A DNA stretch of 64,000 bases from Laburnicola sp. R22_1 (Eukaryota; Ascomycota; Dothideomycetes; Pleosporales; Didymosphaeriaceae). Of the stretch, positions 58,552 to 64,000 are shown one piece after another; the stretch's first letter is position 1, and the number at the start of each line of letters is the position of its first letter. Below the pieces are notes generated by a model. That model was given only the letters and a program-made list of their open reading frames with translations, did not search any database and was not told the DNA's origin. The translations under genes were made by a program, and so were the position numbers. Where the stretch lies: positions 2,604,001 to 2,668,000 of the forward strand of contig JACONQ010000011.1 in assembly GCA_014281115.1 (NCBI GenBank). Direction: 5' to 3'.

Positions 58552-58843
58552 TGTCAGATAGACAGTCACTGTGAAATCCAGTGGGTAGGTGTGTACGATC
58601 ATATGGCCCCTTATAGTGGTAATCAGTGTAAATCACTGTGATTTCACTATGAAATACACTAAGGAGGCTGGCGCACTACTGTTTTACACTGCCCCTGTAC
58701 TAGTCTAAATAGTACTAGTGCGGCTTAGTACTAGATAGTTACTTCTCGCGGTAGCCGAGCTTCTCCGACAGAACACACACAATCAATCAATCAACCCACC
58801 ACTTTTCCATCTCAACTCATCAAGAATACCCGTATATTTGATA
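58552..58843 (+). repeat. Copia3 5' LTR
   Basis: 292 bp, from TGTCAGATAGACAG to TATTTGATA; the end is probably a RIP-altered TATCTGACA, which would mirror the start. It contains a GTGAAATCCAGTG / CAGTGATTTCAC-type imperfect inverted repeat and a TAGTACTAG palindrome repeated several times. Confidence 0.85.
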
Positions 58844-58866
58844 ATTAAGAGTCTCACTGCCTTAAT
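58844..58866 (+). other. Copia3 primer-binding site (half-tRNA Lys type)
   Basis: ATTAAGAGTCTCACTGCC, identical to the Copia2 site. The complement carries the anticodon loop sequence CTCTTAA of a Lys(CUU) tRNA. Confidence 0.55.
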
Positions 58867-58879
58867 TAAGCTGATTATT

Positions 58880-61800
58880 ATGTCTTTATCGACGCTCAGA
58901 GATCCCACAGTGATCCTATCCGATTACTCGAACTATACACCATGGCTAAGGCAAATTAAAGCCCGCGCCCAATCTCTAGGGATCTGGGATATCATCGACC
59001 CAGACTAAGAGATCCAACCTATAACCCAACTAGTCATTCCAATCCTACTGAATATCAGTGTTGGCTATGCACCAAGCCCAGCGTTTATTAACGCGAATAC
59101 CGACAACCCTCGCGCACGCCCAACAAGGCTGTTAGACCTGTCGACGACTGGCGTAAGGGCGTACAGAGAGGATTACAACCTCTATAAGGATTAACTCGAA
59201 ACTTTCAAGTTACTCAACTGAAGGTACGAACAACAGAAGGCGAACCTCGACAAGATAGTTGCCCTTATTTAATTAACGACCTTGGCACACTTGCAGACCA
59301 ATTACTACACCCTAGATTAATTAATTAGACAATGGATCATTAACCTCACAAACACGGTTGGGGTAGACCAAAACAACGAACTACGACGAGCGAGGATTAG
59401 ATACTAAGACGCTCTCAAGCCCATGAGATTAGCTGGATCATGGTCCACCTGGCTCACTGAGTACGATTATGCAGCAACAGAAGCAGAGTATAATAGTGTG
59501 CCAGAACTTATGTTGCTAGACTTAGTCAAACAAGATTTTATGAAGGCGGTTACTAACGTCGCATCCTAGTGGGTTACAACCTTTATGCAACATGGGAATA
59601 AGGACCTGAACACTTTAAGAAAAGATATAGTGAAACTCTTCTAAGATTAAATGGCGATGCAGCACCCGATCAAGGGTAAACAAAGGGGCGCCTTTGCTGT
59701 TGCAGGACCATCTCTCGCTGATGGTGGTGCACCCACCCAGACTGTAGATGGGGACGCCCATCCTGTGGATGAAGCAGTATTACTTAAGCGAGGCAGATTA
59801 CGCGCCAAGAAAGCTGGCTCTAAAGCCAAATCTAAGCAGTCCGCGAACACAGACAATGAGCCAACGGCAGTTGGTGGCTAGAGAGGATTATACCCTAAGT
59901 GCCCTGCTTGTGAATAACGCCATAGTCTGCAAGACTGCTTTTACGCATTTCCTAACAAGGCACCTAATTGGTTTTAACTAAAGCTAGCAATGAAGGCCCT
60001 TATGAAGTTTAGGATGGAAAATGACCCTGCGCTTATAGAGAGCGTAAGATCCGTAAAGCGTCTAAGATTATAGACACTAAGAATTAAACAATTAAGCACT
60101 TCTACTCCAACTCGAATCACTGAGATTACTGACGATGAATGACTAGATGGCAGACAAATTACTGTCCTCTTAGCGAGCTTTAATGCTATCGCAGCCTCCT
60201 ACCACTTAGACCTGAACACCTACCCACTACGTTACTTCGCGATCCTCGATTTTGGCACAACCTGCCATATCTTCAACGATATTGATCGTTTCGTCACGCT
60301 GCGACCACCGTCGCCAGGAGACTTCATATGGGCGGGATCATCACGAGTTTGGATAAGGGGATATAGGAGTGTCCATCTACACGTTAAAAGCGTACAAGGA
60401 AATAGGGTACTAAGGCTAGACAACATCGCCTACTGCCCTGATCTGCTATGCAACCTAGTGTCTTTCCAATTACTCTGTAGGCAAGGCCTCTGGTGGGACA
60501 TAAAGGCAGATCCAACAACAATTAAGAGAAGGGACAATACAGTCCTAGCCAAACTTCAAGAACTCTACGGTCAATGGGTACTAGAATACATGCCCGAACA
60601 AAATCGTACTATACACAATAGTACGTATGCCACACACAAAATCACCACGCGCACCGCACGACGAGCGCAGAAGGCAGACGCCATCACCTGGCACAAACGA
60701 CTAGGCCACCCAGGTCCCCAGGCACTAGAACACACTGTGAATCACTGTGAGGGGGTGCGGCTTAAAGGACTTACTACGGTCCAATGCGACGCTTGCGGCA
60801 GATTAAAGCTTAAGTAACAAATTAGACGACAACCTAGGCAAATTAATGATGGTCCTGGTGAGAGAGTCGCTATAGACTTTCACGACTACGAAGATCAGAG
60901 CTTTACCGGCGAGAAAAGCCAGATGCTCATCACTGATTAATTCTTAGGCATGGCTTGGGACTTCTATTTTAAAGACAACCGACCAGCACGAACAATTATT
61001 AAGTTGCTGAAGGAATTTGTACAATTTATGAAAGTACAATTTAATGTGACTATCAAAGTTATTGAATCTGACAATGAGATCTTCTCAGTCAAACAAGACG
61101 TTCACAGGTGGTGCATTAGTGAAGGTATCGTTATTAAGCCTTCAGCACCTGACACCTAAGCTCAAAATGGAGGAGCTGAACGCTTAGGGGGTGTAATTAA
61201 GGAGAAGGGTCGTGCAATGCGACTTGACGCCAACCTTCCCTTCAACCTATGGCCAGAAATCACACGAGCGGCCGTATACCTATACAATCGAACTCCAAAC
61301 TACGCCAACCAATGGCGATTACCACACGAAGTATTCTTTACGACAGTTGCTTACCAAAACGGCATTGTCACTTAACTAAAGAAACCGAACTAGGCTCACC
61401 TTAGGGCCTATGGCTATAAAGCCTTCGCCTTGACTGATGATACAAAACGCGGCAAGAGCAAGCTCTAAAGGTTAGACCTAAAGGCATGGGTTGGATACCT
61501 AGTGGGCTACCGATTATTAAACATCTGGAGGGTATGGATCCCACTACTTAACAAAGTTATTAGCACACGCGACGTTATCTTTGACGAAGATAAGGTGTTC
61601 TTAGGCAAAATAGAAGATCTGTTGGACAACCTTATGTATAGTACTACTGAAGAGATTGCTGTATGGACCCAATTAGTGGAGTTGCCACCTCCACTACCTG
61701 AATAAGAAAACACTAAATCCTTCTATAAGGATGAGTCGATCACTGACTTACGCAATCGCGAGGATAAGGAGGACCCTCCAGGGTACTATTAGGGGAGGAA

Positions 61801-63679
61801 GATTAATTACACCTACCCAACACCACCGGCGATACCTCTGCCTGTCACATTACTTGCCTAATTAATGGCGAGTTTTAAAGACGATTAATATAAATAAGTA
61901 CCCATAGGATTAACACAGCCAGATCAACGTGCTGTGCTATGGGCAGCCGCTTTCCTAGCCGGAACACAGGCAGGTAGCAGAGGCAAATATAAGGGGAAGC
62001 CGCTTAATAAAGCGTAATTTAATTGCATGCTTGCAGCAGGAAAGAAACCCTACTAAAGTGAATTGCTGGAGCCTCCATCTTGCGGAACATGGTTAGAAGA
62101 CCACCCGCTATTTAATATGTGGAAGGATGCTAAGCAAGTACACCTACAAAGCCACAAAGAGATAAGGTCTTGGAGTGAGGTGCCTGTTGCCCTAGTGCGA
62201 TCACGCGGCCACTAAATCCTTGACTGCATGTGGGTGTATACATACAAACTCAACAAACATTATTAATTTCAGAAGTGCAAGGCTAGGTTGGTAGTACGTA
62301 GAGATCAACAACGCCACCTTACTACTTAAGACACCTACGCCGCAACCCTCGCAGGACGATTATTTCGCCTACTCATGGCTATGGCAGCTCGGTATGACCT
62401 AGAGCTTAGCCAGTACGACGTCACCAACGCCTTCGTCCATGCGAAACTGGACAGAGAACTCTACATGAGAATGCCCTAAGGTTATACCCGACCTGGCACT
62501 ATCCTATAGTTGCATAAGGCACTGTATAGTCTTCGAATCTCACCACTGCTGTGGCAGAGAGAATTTACCAGTGCTCTTAAGGATCTCGGTTTTGCCGCAG
62601 TCCCTTATGAGCCTTGCTGTATAATCAAAGACAGCATTATTATATTCTTCTATATAGACGACCTTATTATCGCCTACTTAAGGGATCAGAAACACACTGC
62701 TAACGCAGTAATAAAAAAGATAAGTACAAAGTTCACCCTTACTGGAGGTAACGATCTTTAGTGGTTTCTAGGGATTGAAATCGTTAGAGACCGTGCAAGT
62801 AGGCAACTCTGGCTATCACAGGCGTCCTATATGGACAAGATTAGTCGCCTTATCAACTGACGCGACCTCAAACACGAAACCCCAATGTTAGCAGTCGAAC
62901 TGCTACCTCAAGAAGGACTCGCCACAAAGGCAGAGATTAACTGATACCAGCGAAAGATAGGATTAATCCTGTACGCTGCAGTAACCACGCGCCCTAATAT
63001 CGCTTTCGCAAGCTCCCGATTATCGCGCTTCCTATCAAATCCCAGTGACGACCATCACAAAGCCGCTGACTGTGTACTACTATACTTATCCTCCACCCAA
63101 TTACTAGGGCTACGCTTTAGAGATGCAGACACCTATAAGGTTGCTAGCGACGCGTTGTTTGTAGACAATACCCTTAATAGAAAGAGCTTGTAAGGATACA
63201 TTATTAAGCTGTTTGGTGGACTTGTCGCCTGGAAGGCAAACAAACAAGACACTGTCACCACTTCAACAACTGAAGCTAAGTTGCTGGCACTCTCACAGGT
63301 TGTAAAGGAGGCACTCTTTATAGCTCGGTTAATCGCTAAACTTAAGATCAAACTCTTATCCTTAACAATCACTATTAATTGCGACAATCAACAAACTATC
63401 CGACTTGTTACTAAAGAAATTGCCAAGTTACAAACAAAGCTTAGGCACGTCGACATACACAATTATTGGCTTTGACAAGAAGTAGTACGTGGAGCTATCA
63501 AAATCCAGTACCAACAATCAGAAGAAATAGCAGCAGATGGCCTTACAAAGGCTCTGCCAGCTGGCAAATGGACTAAGTTCGTAAATCAACTCGGACTTGA
63601 AGACGTCAGGGGTAGGATCACCGACCAAGAGGTCGACCTTGACGAATTGGAAGACAGGATGGAAGCTTTTAGACTATGA
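58880..63679 (+). pseudogene. Copia3 gag-pol polyprotein, many in-frame stops
   Basis: One frame throughout (1600 codons), no indels found. Gag starts MSLSTLRDPTVILSDYSNYT. The zinc knuckle region is KCPACE...QDCFY (near 59900). Protease: AILDFGTTCHIFND (near 60240). GAG-pre-integrase HKRLGHPG...CDACGRLK (near 60690-60800). The integrase core runs to PSAPDT.AQNGGAERLGG (61138-61190). RT: SQYDVTNAFVHAKLDRELYM (near 62410) and FFYIDDLIIAY. RNase H: TTEAKLLALSQVV (near 63270). It ends with TGA at 63677-63679. About 25 TAG/TAA codons at Trp or Gln positions. Confidence 0.92.
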
Positions 63680-63739
63680 GTTATAGTACGGCTGCGAAGA
63701 ATTGGGTCCAGCTTGAGATGGTTCTAAGCTGAGGGGGTG

Positions 63740-64000
63740 TGTTAGATAGACAGTCACTGTGAAATCCAGTGGGTAGGTGTGTACGATTATATGGCCCCTT
63801 ATAGTGGTAATCAGTGTAAATCACAGTGATTTCACTGTGAAATACACTAAGGAGGCTGGCGCACTACTGTTTTACACTGCCCCTGTACTAGTCTAAATAG
63901 TACTAGTGCGGCTTAGTACTAGATAGTTACTTCTCGCGGTAGCCGAGCTTCTCCGACAGAACACACACAATTAATTAATCAACCCACCACTTTTCCATCT
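63740..64000 (+). repeat. Copia3 3' LTR (partial)
   Basis: The first 261 bp of the LTR, starting TGTTAGATAGACAG and matching 58552-58812 with a few transitions. Preceded by the polypurine tract at 63728-63739. The end and the target duplication lie outside the window. Confidence 0.9.

Larger units (their letters stand above)
58552..64000 (+). mobile_element. Copia3: Ty1/Copia retrotransposon, 3' LTR cut by window end
   Basis: 5' LTR at 58552-58843, internal region 58844-63739, and the 3' LTR begins at 63740 and runs off the window. The internal start (ATTAAGAGTCTCACTGCC) and the polypurine tract (GCTGAGGGGGTG) are the same as in Copia2, so the two families are sisters although their LTRs differ in length and sequence. 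Confidence 0.93.

Overview
This window comes from a filamentous ascomycete. The one intact gene has short introns (51-60 bp) with GTAAGT/GTACGT-type donors and CTAAC-type branch sites. Almost everything else is transposable elements. Their reading frames are broken mainly by TAG and TAA codons that arise through CpA to TpA changes on either strand, the signature of repeat-induced point mutation (RIP). A telomere-linked-type RecQ helicase relic and TTAGGG-like tracts suggest a subtelomeric or accessory compartment. I cannot name the species.

Left part (1-18937): two directly repeated copies of a long element, here called A. Copy A1 is cut by the window start and carries two later insertions: a pogo/Fot1-like transposon (P1, 4082-5871) and a Copia retrotransposon (Copia1, 5891-10990). 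Copy A2 (about 11511-18937) has neither and preserves both empty target sites. A encodes two co-oriented genes. ORF1 contains a ParB/sulfiredoxin-like GHHRxxA motif. ORF2 is a large unrecognised protein with one recognisable intron. Palindromes of the form TTGCCCC-TR-GGGGCAA lie upstream of both genes. A ParB-like protein beside iterated palindromes is the most unusual thing in the window.

Middle (19513-40108): a RIP-mutated RecQ helicase truncated by a hAT element (hAT-1), a Copia 3' fragment with its LTR, a truncated pogo (P2) holding another pogo (P3), and a four-level nest. In the nest, pogo P4 contains pogo P7, whose left terminal repeat contains pogo P6, whose transposase contains hAT-2. 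Element boundaries are supported by TIRs and TA or 8-bp duplications, and splicing out the inserts restores reading frames.

A short island (40111-40873) holds an orphan WD40 repeat between TTGGGG-like tracts. It is followed by pogo P8 (40874-49222), which contains Copia2 (42164-47303) and a little-mutated Tc1/mariner (47824-49165).

The only clearly functional gene is a seven-exon secreted subtilisin-like protease (50280-52873). After it come a probable hAT remnant, a minisatellite, about 4.5 kb of AT-rich gene-free DNA, and Copia3 (58552 to the window end). Copia2 and Copia3 share the start of their internal region, their polypurine tract and their domain order. Copia1 appears to be primed by half of initiator tRNA-Met, and Copia2/3 by half of a Lys(CUU) tRNA.
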